A DNA stretch of 64,000 nt from Maea johnstoni. Its lineage: Eukaryota > Annelida > Polychaeta > Spionida > Magelonidae. Shown here in pieces: positions 1-12,829 of this stretch (position 1 is the first letter of the stretch; each line of letters starts with the position of its first letter). A program made the translations under genes and the position numbers. The notes beneath the pieces are model-generated. The model was not told the DNA's origin, did not search any database, and was given only the letters and a program-made list of their open reading frames with translations. The stretch covers positions 37,749,167 to 37,813,166 of the forward strand of contig OZ012690.1 in assembly GCA_963942565.1 (NCBI GenBank). The letters are read 5' to 3'.

Positions 1-460
1 GCGCGATGTTTTTCTAGTGCATCGTCACCACTTCGTCAACGAAAGCACTGACGAACTGGTAACGACGCATTGGCGAACTGCAGCAACAGCGTGGTGATGG
101 TTGGCGAAGCAATAACGAATGCTTCGCAATGCTGTTTTTCAATGCCAAGGCTGGCGACGCTTTGGGATTTTTTTGAACATTCCAAACAAAAATCGACAAG
201 CGCGACAAAGTGTTTACGACGGCCGACGGAGGCTGTACTGGCGATGTACGGCGATGCATTGGCGATGTACCCACAATCGTTGGTCGTCAGTACATCGCAA
301 GACATCGCCAGTTGGTGTGAAAGGGGCTTAAGAATTCAACACTATTGCGATTATTTCGCGCTTTACTGGCAGTCTGTGCTTGCTACTTATATTAGGAAAA
401 CATACGAAACGTCTTTTATCGATAATTACCTGGATAAACGAAATATTAAGTGAAGCGCAT
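1..460. other. Unassigned stretch with GGCGATG-type short repeats
   Basis: Several copies of GGCGATGTA and CATCGCC-like words occur in both orientations, which could be the edge of an inverted-repeat element. The small open frames here have no recognisable product. Confidence 0.3.
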
Positions 461-618
461 CTTTGGTTATGCTAATTATTATTTAGAGACTTTAGAGATA
501 CGCCTGTTCTTTTGAGCTAGGATAATCTGCTTGGGTACGAGTTTGTTACGGGTGTTTATGAGTGGACTTGGGTTTTGCGTTTTTGCTTTTCCACTCACCG
601 TTCGTCCGAGGTAGGCGA

Positions 619-764
<146 letters not shown>

Positions 765-769
765 AACAC

Positions 770-904
<135 letters not shown>

Positions 905-2700
905 ATTAACGGTGTATTAACTACGTCATCACTCGTACGTCACTGAGTATCTTTCCGGCTAAGAAAGCATGACCATATGAACTTCCTTTGACATCTGGAT
1001 AGAACATCCTGAAATCAGATCCACCAACTAAGCATATACTCTGCACCCATTATGATTAAACTTACCAATCAGTGAAGTTACTCATATTACCAACTAAGAA
1101 CTGCAAAAGGTTATCCAAGGGTGCAGGCAAGGCAAGAAGGACACAAACAGGGTTCATCTCAAGGCATGATGCCTGGGCCTTCAGAAATGTCCACATGTGT
1201 TGATGATGTGTGTCGCAAAATGATTTTATTGTTTTTGGTCCAACATGGGTGTTTTTCGTAATTCCCCCCAAACTCCATGTTGCTGTTCCTCGAGAAAATA
1301 TAAACTTAGCGTAGATGTTCTACACAAATTACTTGTTAGAATGGACATATTACATTGCAGGTTATGTTTTCCTTACTACCTCATCTTTGGACTAAAAATC
1401 GCTAAGGAAACTAATAAAAATGTCAATTTCTGAAATATACATGTTAGATTTAGGCTTATTGAAAGCTAAGCAAGTAATTCAACACCCATTTTATGTTTGA
1501 GAAAACATCCTTAAAAGGTGTTGAATAGAAAATAATTGCTCAAATGCACTTATGTGAAAATATGTCATTTAAGGGACATTTTTTCAAAATTGCATTCTAA
1601 AACAGCAGGATTTTTTTAATTGATGAAGGAATTTGAAAAAAGAAATGATCATCAATATTTCCTCAGAAGCATTTCATGTATGGCATGATTGGAACTACAA
1701 ATTTACCCCGAAAAACTTTTCGGGTCGTTTCGTCCAAAATGGAAATAAAGATCTTTGTGATTTTTAAAAAATTAGTTGATATATGCATACGCAATATTTT
1801 TATGCCTCTGAAAGTGTAAATAGCTCATAAATCACTATTTCAGAGGCGTTTGATTGTATGAAAATGTCACCCAGGAGTTAAAATACAACAGTAAAGGTAC
1901 AACAGGGGATAAACACATACTATCAAAATAAGCACTTCCTCAAATTTCTATAACCCATTCTTGCGTGTACGATTTTATTGAACTTGTCATGCTGCTTTTG
2001 GCTAGTTTGAGCAAATGGCCAACCTATTTTTTATTTTATGTGTATATAGTTTAGGCTTAAGCCAACTACTAGCCTCTTAGTTTCATGCTACTACAAAGTG
2101 GATGATGTACCAGAATATCTGACTAGGTACTATTCTGGCTAAAGTAAATTTGGCATGAAGTTTTTAGCTATTGACTGCCAAAATAATTGATTTCAATCTT
2201 GTCAAAAGTGTCTTCAGATATTTTGAATCATATATTCCTCAAAAGTCACCAAGAGTGAGTTACTTGGAGTGTCATGTATGTAACCATCCACTTAAAAAGT
2301 GACATCTTAAAGGAAGATCCTACAATATTTTGGAACTTGCAAATATATCCTCACGTACAATCTCTCAAAGACGAAAAAGGCTTCCAATGACCTTGAGCAC
2401 TCTCAGACCATTAGGTATGTGGATTATGTTTAACCCTTAATGATATACCCTTTTTTCTTTGCTGACAAGTCTAAATAGAAGCCATTGGTGAATAGAAGGA
2501 CGTAAGAAATACCTGCTGGGAAAATTTCAAACATTAATTGGAAAAAATGCTATGCTACATACTGTTAATTTGTTTGTATTTTAGTGGATGAAAAGACAGC
2601 AAGAAAATTTCAAAATGGATAGGCAGTTTATTCATTAGTATGCCCATAATTCCACAGAAATGACTCAATATTCTCTCAGTAAAGGAACCTTTCTTTCCGA
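905..2700. other. Intergenic, no gene seen
   Basis: AT-rich sequence without exon-like blocks, long open frames or clear repeats apart from short TTAA-type motifs. Confidence 0.5.
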
Positions 2701-2734
2701 TGTGTCTCATTCCAGGAATTTTATTTTTCGCTAC

Positions 2735-2925
2735 TTTTTCTGCCATATTGCGGCTAACTCGTGACTAGCCAGTTGTAGTTGGTGGTGGAAACCGCAGTAC
2801 CCGGCGAAAACCACCGCCTAACCCCAAGTCACTGGCAACTTTCTCACATGTCCCAGGTGAGATTCGAACACAGACAGTGAAATGGGAATTAGACTACACG
2901 GCCATCAAGGCAGGCCCCGTCTCGT
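2735..2925 (-). mobile_element. tRNA-derived SINE, near full length
   Basis: Read on the minus strand, it starts GGGGCCTGCCTTGATGGCCG (A-box like), has TGTTCGAATCTC (B-box like) about 45 bases later, and ends CAATATGGCAGAAAAAGTAG. The same layout appears on the plus strand at 12830-13030, and partial copies occur elsewhere, so this is a dispersed pol III SINE family of this genome. Confidence 0.8.
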
Positions 2926-2939
2926 TCTAGCAAACGATG

Positions 2940-5540
2940 GTACGGGTTTCCATACATACTAATATGTACACATAACAGCCACACAAGCTAATATACAAAT
3001 TAGCTAAATGTAGTTCTGAATTATTGACGTCTTTGCACCAGGTGTATCTTTTATGTAATCCAATGGAGCATCTTTAACCTCCGATTACTGCTTTTCTATA
3101 TTTTCCACACCTACACACAATCAATTTGTTAAGTTACTAGAGCTGGAAAATCGGTATAAGATTGAAATAATTTCTATGAATGTTTTGGTAGGAAACATTT
3201 ATTTATGTAGCCCTTCTGGTTAGTGTCAGGGGTCATGTCAGCGGTCGTGACCTTGTAGGCCGGATGGATTGGCCGGGTAAGCCTCCAAAGGTTAACATGT
3301 ACTTGGTGGCAAATAAGAACACTAAATCACCTTGACAACACGATATAATCTGTTTTTATGTTTTAAAAAAAAGAAACAACAACAAAACGACCACTGAAAC
3401 ACAAGTGTCTGTTTGCTTTCTAAATAGGCATTGACCGGCCTAATTCGGAGAATGCCTCAATTCTAATGCAATAACAACACTGCAATATGTTGTATAGATA
3501 AGTGCAGATAAGTTTTTCAATTTACACAATTGCCATTTACCAATACAATGCTTAAACCGTGTATGAAACAATCGAAATTTCTCTAAATCTATCTACAGTG
3601 AGGCCTATGCACGTTTGTGATTAGTTATTACCAATTCACAAACCATGACACACAGTGGATAAAACACTGCATACATGTTTAATGGGACAAAAATGCAGCA
3701 AGTGATATCGTGTATCACTTTATGAAACTGCACTGAATCAATGATGACTCTTCAGCTATGAAAACTGGTGATAGTGGAATGTGAAAACACCTTGCTGAGC
3801 CTGATACATCACGTTGGGATTGTGTGCACGTCGCTTCTCAACGCAAACTCCGGTGCTAAGGTAACAAACGTCACACCACATCCATACCTCAACTGGGAAC
3901 TTGGTCGGAAACATAGGTAACTAATGTATGTATGTATGTATGTATATATATGTGTGTATAGGTATGTGTATACATAATGAATGGTCCTTTTTCATTGTTG
4001 ACGAACAATGACAAAGCTTAATTATTCTAGGTGAAAGAGGGAGAGTAAATGAAGAGCCTTCAGATCCATAGAGGACCGAGTGGTATTTTAGATGCAGGGT
4101 ATAGACAGATCCACACAGCCCAATTATGTTATAAGGCGAGCTGCAGTTATATCCATGCAAGTATCAGAATACTTCTCGGAGCCGTGTTTCAAATTTCTTT
4201 GTGTGGTTCTGACAGTCACGAAATATCACAATGAGTATTACTAATACTCATTGTGATATTTCTTCGCATAATGAAATCATCGTCCAAGTTTATTTAGTCC
4301 TAGCAAAGGTACAATGTTGAAAATACCTTTACTTTTATTAATTAGAAGTTGAAGGAAATCAATAACCTACATTATATCTCTATGAGGTGTAATGCTGAAA
4401 CTATTAGATTTCAAAGAAGAGATGGAAAGATTGAATGGTGTATGTTCCCATACATAGACCCGGAGGTGCGTTGTATTTGTTATTCTATCAGATAACTCAC
4501 GCAAGACAAGTAAGACACTAACATGGAAACAAGGTAGTTGTACATGCTTTTCAAGTCATTTATATCATTTTTCAAATCGATATAAAAAGTTCATCAAAGA
4601 TTTAAAAAAAACTTTCTTACTTTATATTGCTATTTATTCAATGAATTTCGTTGGGCTATGGGTCTCTTTGTTAACAAAGAGGATATAGGTTGATTAAGTC
4701 AAGTATTGCACTAACCTACATGTAACAATGGCAGTATAATGTGAATATTGAGCGCTGGCTTGAACAGATGGTAGAACCGTTTCTCCTATAAATGTCATTT
4801 TACACCTGGAAAATTGTGTGATTATTGCTTCATATGATGTAAAACAAATACTTACAGCATTGAACAATTGTGATTAAACTAAAGAAGTATTTAGAAATCC
4901 GACTGTACTCTATCATGAAGCATGATTGCTTAACAAAAAGTATGACATATGAGTAATAAAGTATAAGTATATATTTATGAGAGTCAGATGTTGTTTTTCA
5001 TCGATGGAAATGTATCTTTTGCATTTGAAACCTCACAAACCCATATGGATCACAAGGAATGCATATTGAAAATATTCTAAATATTTCTGCATCGTGGCAA
5101 ACTTACAAAAATAACAAATACAACACAATATGGGGTTTATATATTGGAACATATACACCATTCAATCTTTCCTTTGAAATCTAAAACATAGTTTCAGCAT
5201 CACACCTCATAGAGATAAATAAACGTACAAACCTATAACTTGCTATCTTAATGTCTTATGAAATGGACGTACAGAACTGGTGTTATGCAGGTTTAAACCA
5301 CTTGTTGAATTTTCCTATTCAGTAAGTGTTGGTAAGTTTAAGAGAATCAACACTTCACTTTAACTGGACAAAGTCACTTCAATTGAAGTCAACACAATTA
5401 CTTGTACATTTACCTGACTAGAAATCTAGGTCAGAGGTTGTTCTAATGCAATATTTTTGTACAGATTCATAAGGCACAGAAAGATCCACATGAGCATCGA
5501 GAAGTAGCACTGTATTTTGACGTGTTGTATACTACACAGC
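2940..5540. other. Intergenic, no gene seen
   Basis: AT-rich sequence with a short (GTAT)n tract at 3925-3970 and one perfect hairpin at 4220-4262. No coding blocks are recognised. Confidence 0.5.
4220..4262. repeat. Perfect 21-bp inverted repeat with 1-nt spacer
   Basis: Arms 4220-4240 and 4242-4262 (GAAATATCACAATGAGTATT...) are exact complements. It sits in intergenic DNA with no U-tract or gene end near, so a terminator role is unlikely. Confidence 0.9.
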
Positions 5541-5542
5541 GT

Positions 5543-5753
5543 TTAACCCTTATGCTGCTGGTGGCTAATTTGACCTTTACAAAATGATGCAAAAAACTGA
5601 AAATTTATTGAGCAAAGCCAAATGGGTACTCATCTGAGAGTACTCAGCGAGAGCTATCCAATGGATCCCAACATGACAGGTTTTATATGGTTTTCAGAGA
5701 TTTCTGCATCCTTGTGCTTTGGCTGAAAGTAGCCTCAGCATTGGAAGGGTTAA
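5543..5753 (+). mobile_element. TTAA-flanked MITE (piggyBac-like target), copy 1
   Basis: A 211-bp element from TTAACCCTTATGCTGCTGG to GGAAGGGTTAA. The ends are CCCTT / AAGGG next to TTAA. A closely similar full copy is at 51169-51381, a rearranged one at 28055-28332, and fragments at 19960-20037 and 60391-60489. TTAA targets are typical of piggyBac. Assignment to that superfamily is an inference from the target only. Confidence 0.75.
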
Positions 5754-5759
5754 ATCCAT

Positions 5760-7850
5760 GGCTGTAATAATTCCATTGTCCTCATGTGTCTCCCTTCCTT
5801 ATAGATAGATATGGGGAAAGTGAATTCCAAACGCATGCCTTTCTGAATGTGATTTGTTAGATTATTTCCTTTATGGACATTAAAAGCAGTTTATTTATAA
5901 GAAAAAGACAGGCATTTTTATTTATCAATAATTCGTAACATCATGCAATAAAGAACTTTAGACATAATTTGACAGTTTTTGGTGGTTTGTCAACCGATAC
6001 CCTCAACCTAGTTATTCAAGGTATGGTCCAGTTCGATTCTAGATCATTGATTACATGGGGGTCGGTGAGAAAGTAAGTTTTACAAATTACAGACATATAA
6101 GGTTCTATAGAATTACTGTCAACGGATAGGGCAGATTGTGAAACAAATTATGATTTTTGTTAATTTTACCCAGAACACATTCATCGAAGGGACGGTGTGA
6201 TAATCATGTAAAGAGGAAACGTAGTTTAAGTAAGAGAAACATCTCAGAACTGCTGCTTATCAGGGTTAATCAACTAGTGGGGATCCAGAGTTTTTCGGAA
6301 CTAGGGTTGGATGCCATGTGTCGGCAGTAGAATGGGTGTAGTAAGGGGGGGGGGGCGGTTGACTGTAAAGTGTTCGTGTTCGGCGTTCATTTACACGACA
6401 GGTCTGTAGTGTAAATGAACGCCGCTACGCGTCGCGTATTATAATTAGCTTCCAATTACTTGTGACGTCATCAAAACTGTAAAAGCGCTAATTTCACTGA
6501 TTTAAAAAAGGTTATTTAATTTCCTAAAAATGTATTTTTAGTACAATTGGTCCATTGAATGTATCCATGCTGTTTGACCAAAACAGAGTGGTCGCTATCA
6601 TACATAACTGGAAGAACCAAGTTTTCTCTAATGAAAGAATCCAAGGCGTTCCACTAAGGCATTCGACCATGGATATAAGGTGCTGAATATGAATTTCCAG
6701 TGCGCTTTGTTATTTCGCTTAGCGGTTTATATTTTTGCACCTATACTATAAGATAATATTACAAAAGCACCTGTGATAATGCAGGTATTGAAATGTGCAA
6801 AATGTGTTAAACACAACGATAGCTGATAATGGATGCAGCATCACATTCTCGCATTACATCTAATTCTGTCATGCGTGGTACGATGTGTTGCCTCAGTGGC
6901 AGTCTTTTCATACTATGCTAGGCATGATATGGAGTTAATTTGTCACCGGATATTGTATGCGCAGACGTTTTGGGGTTAAAGCTGAATGAAAATATGGCAA
7001 TCATTCGCATTACGCATTTAGGGAGTGACAACTAGTTGGGGCTTTGTGATTGATTAGATGTTAGCATCACTGCAATAGGTAATATTCATATAACAGCCAT
7101 TCCACCTTATGGGTCCACATTGGGGCTGGAAGTTGGTCACGAGGGTTTGTGTCACAGATCTTTCTGAGACTAATTTTTTCTGAAACTAGTATATCTCAAG
7201 GGCAAAAGCCCAAAAAATCTGCCTACAAAGTCTTCAAATACATTTTTTACAGCAGTTTGAAGTTGAGGCTATCCAAATTTCAGAGGACCACTCAAAATAT
7301 GACCTTTATTTGATTTCAGACTTGTACTAATGTATTGAAAAGGCTAATACCCCATTGTATGCTATTTTTATGAAGTAAAATGTATGATGGTTCAAATAAA
7401 TACAGCTTTTGCATATATTTCACTTGTTTTTTCATCATTTTGCCACTGTTTTGTGAGGTTTAGTTTCAAAACTGCAATGAAGTCCTGAAAGTATTGTCTA
7501 ACTTTAGCTGTAGAAGTGAGAGATCTTTCTGAAAAATAGTCTAACCTATCTCAGGGAAAGGACAAATTATTGCTCTGGGACTGGCCCAAAAGATGTAGAG
7601 CATAGGTGAAAGCATCGCTGGTAATAGCGCATTGATAAACGTTTCGTAAGTTGCGATATTTTTATGTAGAAATTTGTAATTTTTCAAAATTAATATTTAT
7701 GTTCAGAAATCATCTTAATAGGCCTAAAGACACCTAGTTAACTTAATTTGTTAATTTGGACTTCATTGCAGTTGGCGATGAGGCTAGGATTTTTTTCGTT
7801 TGTAGGTTGCAGAAAATGGTAAAATGGAAAACACATGAATACAGTCTAAA
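5760..7850. other. Intergenic, no gene seen
   Basis: AT-rich sequence with a short G run near 6346 and a 15-bp inverted repeat at 6382-6423. No gene is supported. Confidence 0.45.
6382..6423. repeat. 15-bp inverted repeat, 12-nt loop
   Basis: GGCGTTCATTTACAC (6382-6396) and its exact complement (6409-6423). No element ends are evident around it. Confidence 0.85.
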
Positions 7851-7860
7851 AATCAAAAGG

Positions 7861-7866
7861 TTTATT
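7861..7866 (-). terminator. Candidate poly(A) signal for the 8.4-10.8 kb gene
   Basis: AATAAA on the minus strand, about 570 bases beyond the end of the open frame at 8431. The stretch between holds no further recognisable coding sequence. Confidence 0.35.
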
Positions 7867-8430
7867 GAAGAAACCTGTCAAATACGAAATTAAAATATAC
7901 ATAGATATCACATGCACCTATCCCAACAATCGTTGGCAAGGCTGAGCCACTTTGGTATGTTAAATTTCACCCAGAAGGCACTTCAAAGTATAAAAGTATA
8001 AAATGAATTAAAATGAGGTATATCTTCTCGCTTGGCAACACCTTTCAAAGGCTATAATGGCGAATTATATTGTACTACCCATAGTTATTTGACCTTTTCA
8101 TAATGATGGAAACAATTTCCAACTGCATGAAGCTAGTTTGGACAACATCTCTTCACACTGACCTGCATTGAAGTTTTGACTAAAATAGTTTGTAGGTTTC
8201 AGGTCTGCTACCTTAAGTTGTATCTCAATGTGAAGCTTTGAAACTAGGTAGGTAAGCATCTAATGTCCATTCTTACCATATATATATAGGAAAGTTATAC
8301 ATTGTGCTAATGAAATCACATCAAAATTATCGCTTTGGCACAGCATTGATCAGTACAAAATATCTGTTTTTTTCATGACACAGATATGGAATTATCACAT
8401 TTATGATCACATAACGGCACAATGGCACCC

Positions 8431-10758
8431 TTAAATACTTAAAAGTCCACTCATAAAAACAGAATGAGACAAACAAAATAAATAATGCAAGTTTCCCAGC
8501 ACTTTTACACTACTACTGAACTTCAAAATGGAGTGTTTGAGTAAGTTATGTAAGTTGCGCAGATCTTCTCCAAAATGATTGGACCTTTGAACATCATTAA
8601 AGGATATATCTCTCGCATCTAGAACTTTCTGCCACTGCTGGACAGTAACCTCAGATGCTGTGACTTTATCCACCAACCCCTTAACTGCCTCTTCCGTCTG
8701 GTAAGATTTCACAAAGACATCAGGACTTGGAGTGAGAGGTTCTGTGAGTACCTTCTTCAGGGATCTGAGAAGCAAGGTGGAGTTTTCATGCTTCTAGCAC
8801 AAGCAGTTGTTCGGCTTCAAGCAATTGGAATGTCTGATGTGCTTGGGTCGCAGCTTGTAGAAAGATGACTTGCTCTTTTTCACTTGTGGATTTTCAGCAA
8901 TGAACTTCTCATATAAGATGTATAGGTGGTCATTGAGGATCCTTGTTTGGACCTTCTCTCCATCAACTGTCAAGCAGTCCTGCTTGCCAGGGTTCATCCT
9001 AGAGTTGTCGTCTCTCTCTAGGAAAGACCTAACCTGTCTCTCGAGCTCTTTCTGTCTGGCAAGTAGCCGCCATCTCTCGAGACACTCGAGAGGCTTGTCC
9101 TTCCTTGTGCAAAGGGACTTCTCTGAGACATTCAACTGTTGGCTGAGATGCTTTTTCATTCTGTATCTCTTGAGCTGTTTGCCTTTGAGAAGTGATACCA
9201 CAACCTCCTTGTGTTGGTCACTTTTCTTTGCTGCAATTTGTAGTTCATCCTCCACCACATTCGCATAGATCAGTTTCTTCTTGATGCCGGCTGGGACTTT
9301 CCTTGGGGTAAGGCCACTGTCTCGAATGAGCTGGTTGGTCTTGCTGCATGGTGTCTGAGCAGTGATGCCTTGCTCAGCTTGCATAGCTTCGAGTGGTTCT
9401 AGCACTACCACTGGAACTGGATGAAACACTGTAGTCCCCTGGCTTGGAGATGTGACGGTACTACTACAAGCACTTGTAATGTCACTTGATCCTTTCTTCT
9501 CCATCATTTTCTGGACAGCTTCTTGCATCTCCTTTGGAATTTCTGTTTCTGAGCTTTGATATTCTTAATCTGTTCCTCATGCTTTGTAACCTGTCGGTTC
9601 AATTTTGAAACAGCCCTTGCGACACGTTTCTTCTTCCTCTTTTGAGTAGTAGGCTTTGGACCAGTACCGACTTCGGCGACATGTTTCTTTCTCTTCTTTC
9701 GAGGAGACTTTGTAGTGGCTACAGCTGCAGCTTGTCTTTTCCTCCTTCTGGGGAATTTCACAATCAGTGTACCTGAAAGTAGACAAATAAACAAATGTAT
9801 GAATAAGAGGAAGAAAGTGTGTCACGAAAGCTGTTTAACTTAGACAAATATCAGGTAGTTATGTGGTTATAATATTTGCAATTGTAATCATTAACAGATC
9901 AATTAATATCAGCATCAGTTCAGAACATTACTCCAAGTGGGATTCAAGACAAATATCATTAAGTAACAGATCAATAAATATTAGCATCAGTTCAGAACAT
10001 TTCTATATCTAAGCAGATTCAAGACAAATATCAGGTAGGTATATGTAGTAAATGATTAGCACCAGTTCAGAACAGTACATACATTCAAAAGTAAATCAGC
10101 AGGTAAACAATAAATATAAAACACTTACCTTATTATTCACAGCGAGAACATCTAAGTGCACGAATAAATAAATGAATAAATGTTGAAATACATACCTCTG
10201 AGTTCCTGCGCTCCATCACCACCATCACTGCTGTCACCACCATCATCCGTCTCATCATCATCATCATCTCTGTTAAATCCATCAGTTGACCAGTCCTCAT
10301 CTTCCTCCACATCAGCCTGAGCAGCCAGTTTCTCTTCCCGCTTCTTCTTACGGTGTCTCCTGACCCCGATATTGGTTAACCTCCTGCTCTTTGCCTTCTC
10401 TTCTTCTGTCATGTCTGCTATCTTCTTTTGATAACCTTTCACTCTTTCACTTTCTCTTCTCAAGATGGTATCACCCAGTTCAGCGATTTTCTTCGCCCTA
10501 TATCGCCCTTGCCGCTCTGCATTGCTTAGAGGAAGGGGTCTGGGCCGTGTAGAATACATTATCCGGCTGAAAAAGTAAAGAAAAGTGTCAAAATAAGCCA
10601 TGTCCTCAAAAACGTAACGTGTAAATGAAACAACACGTAACGAAAATGTCCTCAACTCAAATCTTGATGTAAATACCCCCCCGCCATGTTGTTTTGATTC
10701 ATTTACGAGCACAACATTTCAAAGTTTTATAAACTTACGGCAAAATACGCACAGACAT
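8431..10758 (-). pseudogene. Broken gene of an uncharacterised, probably transposon-derived family
   Basis: Three exon blocks on the minus strand. Exon 1 is 10758-10739 (M-S-V-R-I-L-P, donor GTAAGT). Exon 2 is 10566-10196, starting after TTTTTCAG. It carries a basic N-terminus with L-S-N-A-E-R-Q-G-R-Y-R-A-K-K and an Asp-rich end. Exon 3 runs from 9772 after CTTTCAG and is at first very Lys/Arg-rich. Phases agree across both introns. Exon 3 then changes frame between about 9560 and 9504 and continues to C-L-C at 8797, where a TAG (8794-8796) precedes K-H-E-N-S-T and more open frame to 8431. The block with I-L-N-D-H-L-Y-I-L-Y-E-K-F and the closing C-L-C-x-x-H-E-N resembles, from memory, proteins found in many copies in fish and marine invertebrates, usually beside transposons. 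The family name and function are unknown to me. The frame change and the stop suggest a dead copy, though an assembly error or unseen splicing could explain one of them. Confidence 0.6.
9840..10090. repeat. Imperfect ~72-bp tandem repeat in an intron
   Basis: About three copies of a unit containing GACAAATATCA, then AACAGATCAAT and GCATCAGTTCAGAACA, inside the intron between exons 2 and 3 of the minus-strand gene. Confidence 0.7.
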
Positions 10759-10759
10759 C

Positions 10760-12390
10760 TTAAAATTTGTGTTAGCGGAGCTTCTATGCTACCCTACCCC
10801 CAACATGACACTGATTTTTCAAAGATCCTATGATTAGAAATCGAAAAAATTTATGAAAAAAACACTCACCGCTGATTTTGACGAGTCTGGCAGCATGGCC
10901 TAACATCCCCTCTTGACGTCAGAAATGAAAACGAGGCCATTACCTCATTATTTTAGTCTGTAGGCTTGTCGATAGATGGCAATGTCGGATTGCCTAGAAA
11001 CTTACACAACGTTTGTACGTGACGGTTTTTCGAACTTATGCTTCACTGCAGGCTTAGAAAAAATTCTTTCTGGATTTATTACAATCGTTATTTGTACTGT
11101 GCCTGAAGGTCTTTTAGATGCAAAAAGAAGATCTTCCACGAGTTCATGTATAGGGTGGTATAATGCGATCGTAAGTTGCGCTTGTTATCGATACGCACCA
11201 ACCTTACCCCATTTCGAGGTCTGTGGGCCTTTCTTAAAACTTGGACTCAGACTTTTTGTTATTTTATCGAAAAGTTGAGATGTTTCCGCAGATCTAGAGA
11301 CCAAAAAATCATTGAATACTATTTAATATGGTACATGTCCAGCATAAAACAGCTTGATGTGAAATGTACAAACAAAAATTGAAGACACGTGTAAATACCT
11401 ATATAATGTATATTTCAAAATGAAATATTCTGTTTTTGTGTCATAAATATCAAAATTCAAAATGTTTCCAATAAATATAGAGGTTTTCCTAATACAATCC
11501 GGTTTTTTAATCTTTTCACACAAAATCATATTTTAACCTTTGCTGAGGACACGTTAGTCCGTTTCGCCTTGTTGCTCTTCCGGCCTCAAATTTTTTTTTT
11601 TACTAGAGTTATGACACAAGTTATGCATGACTCTGATGCACATTGGTCCTAGCTACCGGCTGATACCAAGTAAGCCAGTAGTCATGCAGTATTTTTCCCT
11701 AGGGGGTCGAGGGTCATGCAAATCTCGTTATGTGGACCGATAAGGAGGAATGGCTGATAAGAGAAACAGCCAGCAGATTGGAACAAACACCAGCTGGGAC
11801 CCCTATTACTGTTCGTGCAAAGCACTACAGAATTCCAATGTTTATGTTCAGTTTATGTTATTTAAAACCCATTATATGGTGGCAGTTTGAAAATGATCCT
11901 CTTTGTAATTCAGCAAGCATAGCTTGGAGAATAAATTTTAGTGTGACGTTTTATCTTCTATTTCAAATATCTGATCTATTCCAGTCTGATGTATTTTGTT
12001 AGGACCTACCTCTTGTGAGTTCTTTCAACGGTACCCACTATCATTGTTATCTGACCGTTCTGTCATGTTCTAATAAGAAGCAAACAAGCTCAAGAGTTTT
12101 ACCACATTCTGCCATCCATCAAACCGCATAGTTGATCAAGATTTTGCTTTAGTTTGCTTCATTTTGTGTGGAGAAGTTGATGATTTTTAATCTTGCACAG
12201 CGCCTCAACTTTAGTAGGGGAGAGGGAGACCTACAGAAGTTATTAGGGAGGGATCCTAAGGCGAAAGTGGTGTCCATCCTGGGGGCTAAGACGTCGGGTA
12301 TTAGGCGACAGCTAGGGAAGTGGGCCAACGGATAAGTATATTGTGTAGTGATTCATGCGATGGATCAGGTGTGAATTAGAATTTTTTTAC
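10760..12390. other. Intergenic, mostly unassigned
   Basis: No recognisable gene. One exon-like block at 12201-12336 is listed separately. The open frames at 10976-11278 and 11730-12002 show no family motif. Confidence 0.4.
12201..12336 (+). other. Exon-like block of unknown nature
   Basis: After CTTGCACAG there is an open stretch reading R-L-N-F-S-R-G-E-G-D-L-Q-K-L-L-G, then K-V-V-S-I-L-G-A-K-T-S-G. It ends near a possible GTATAT donor. Codon usage looks more coding-like than the surroundings, but I recognise no family and no partner exon. It could be part of an old element. Confidence 0.2.
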
Positions 12391-12394
12391 ACTA

Positions 12395-12815
12395 CCATCC
12401 TTTGGAGGAGCGTAAATAAAACAAAAAAACTGGCCACAATTGCGACAGAAGGAGGGTAAATAAAACTTCTTATCTAGCCGACCATTTCAGAGGGTGGGTA
12501 AATAAAACTTCATTTTCACCTGACCACACCAGAGGGAGGGTACACAAAACTTTATATCCAACCAACCATTCCTGAGGGAGGGTAAATAAAACTGATTTTA
12601 CCTGACCAATCCAGAGGGAGGATAGATAAAACTATTTACCCTCCCTCTACAGAGGGTGGTAAATAAAACTTGGCTTTTACCCGACAACTCCAGAGGGATG
12701 GTAAATAAAACTTATTTTACCCCCCCCCCCCCCCTTCTAGAGGGTAGGTAAAGGATAAATAGAGTTTCATTTACCCTCTGTAGATGGAGGGTAAATAAAA
12801 CGTTATTTATCCTCT
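12395..12815. repeat. Minisatellite, ~58-bp unit, about 7-8 copies
   Basis: Units carry the core GGAGGGTAAATAAAACT, followed by a variable CCGACCA-like part and CAGAGG. One unit is partly inverted near 12630-12660, and a C homopolymer of about 14 interrupts the array at 12721. Confidence 0.9.
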
Positions 12816-12829
12816 CTAATTGTCATTGA

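Noticed and set aside
4220-4262. Perfect hairpin as a transcription terminator or microRNA precursor
   Set aside because: There is no adjacent gene end or T run, and the 1-nt loop and 21-bp arms are too short and tight for a typical microRNA precursor.
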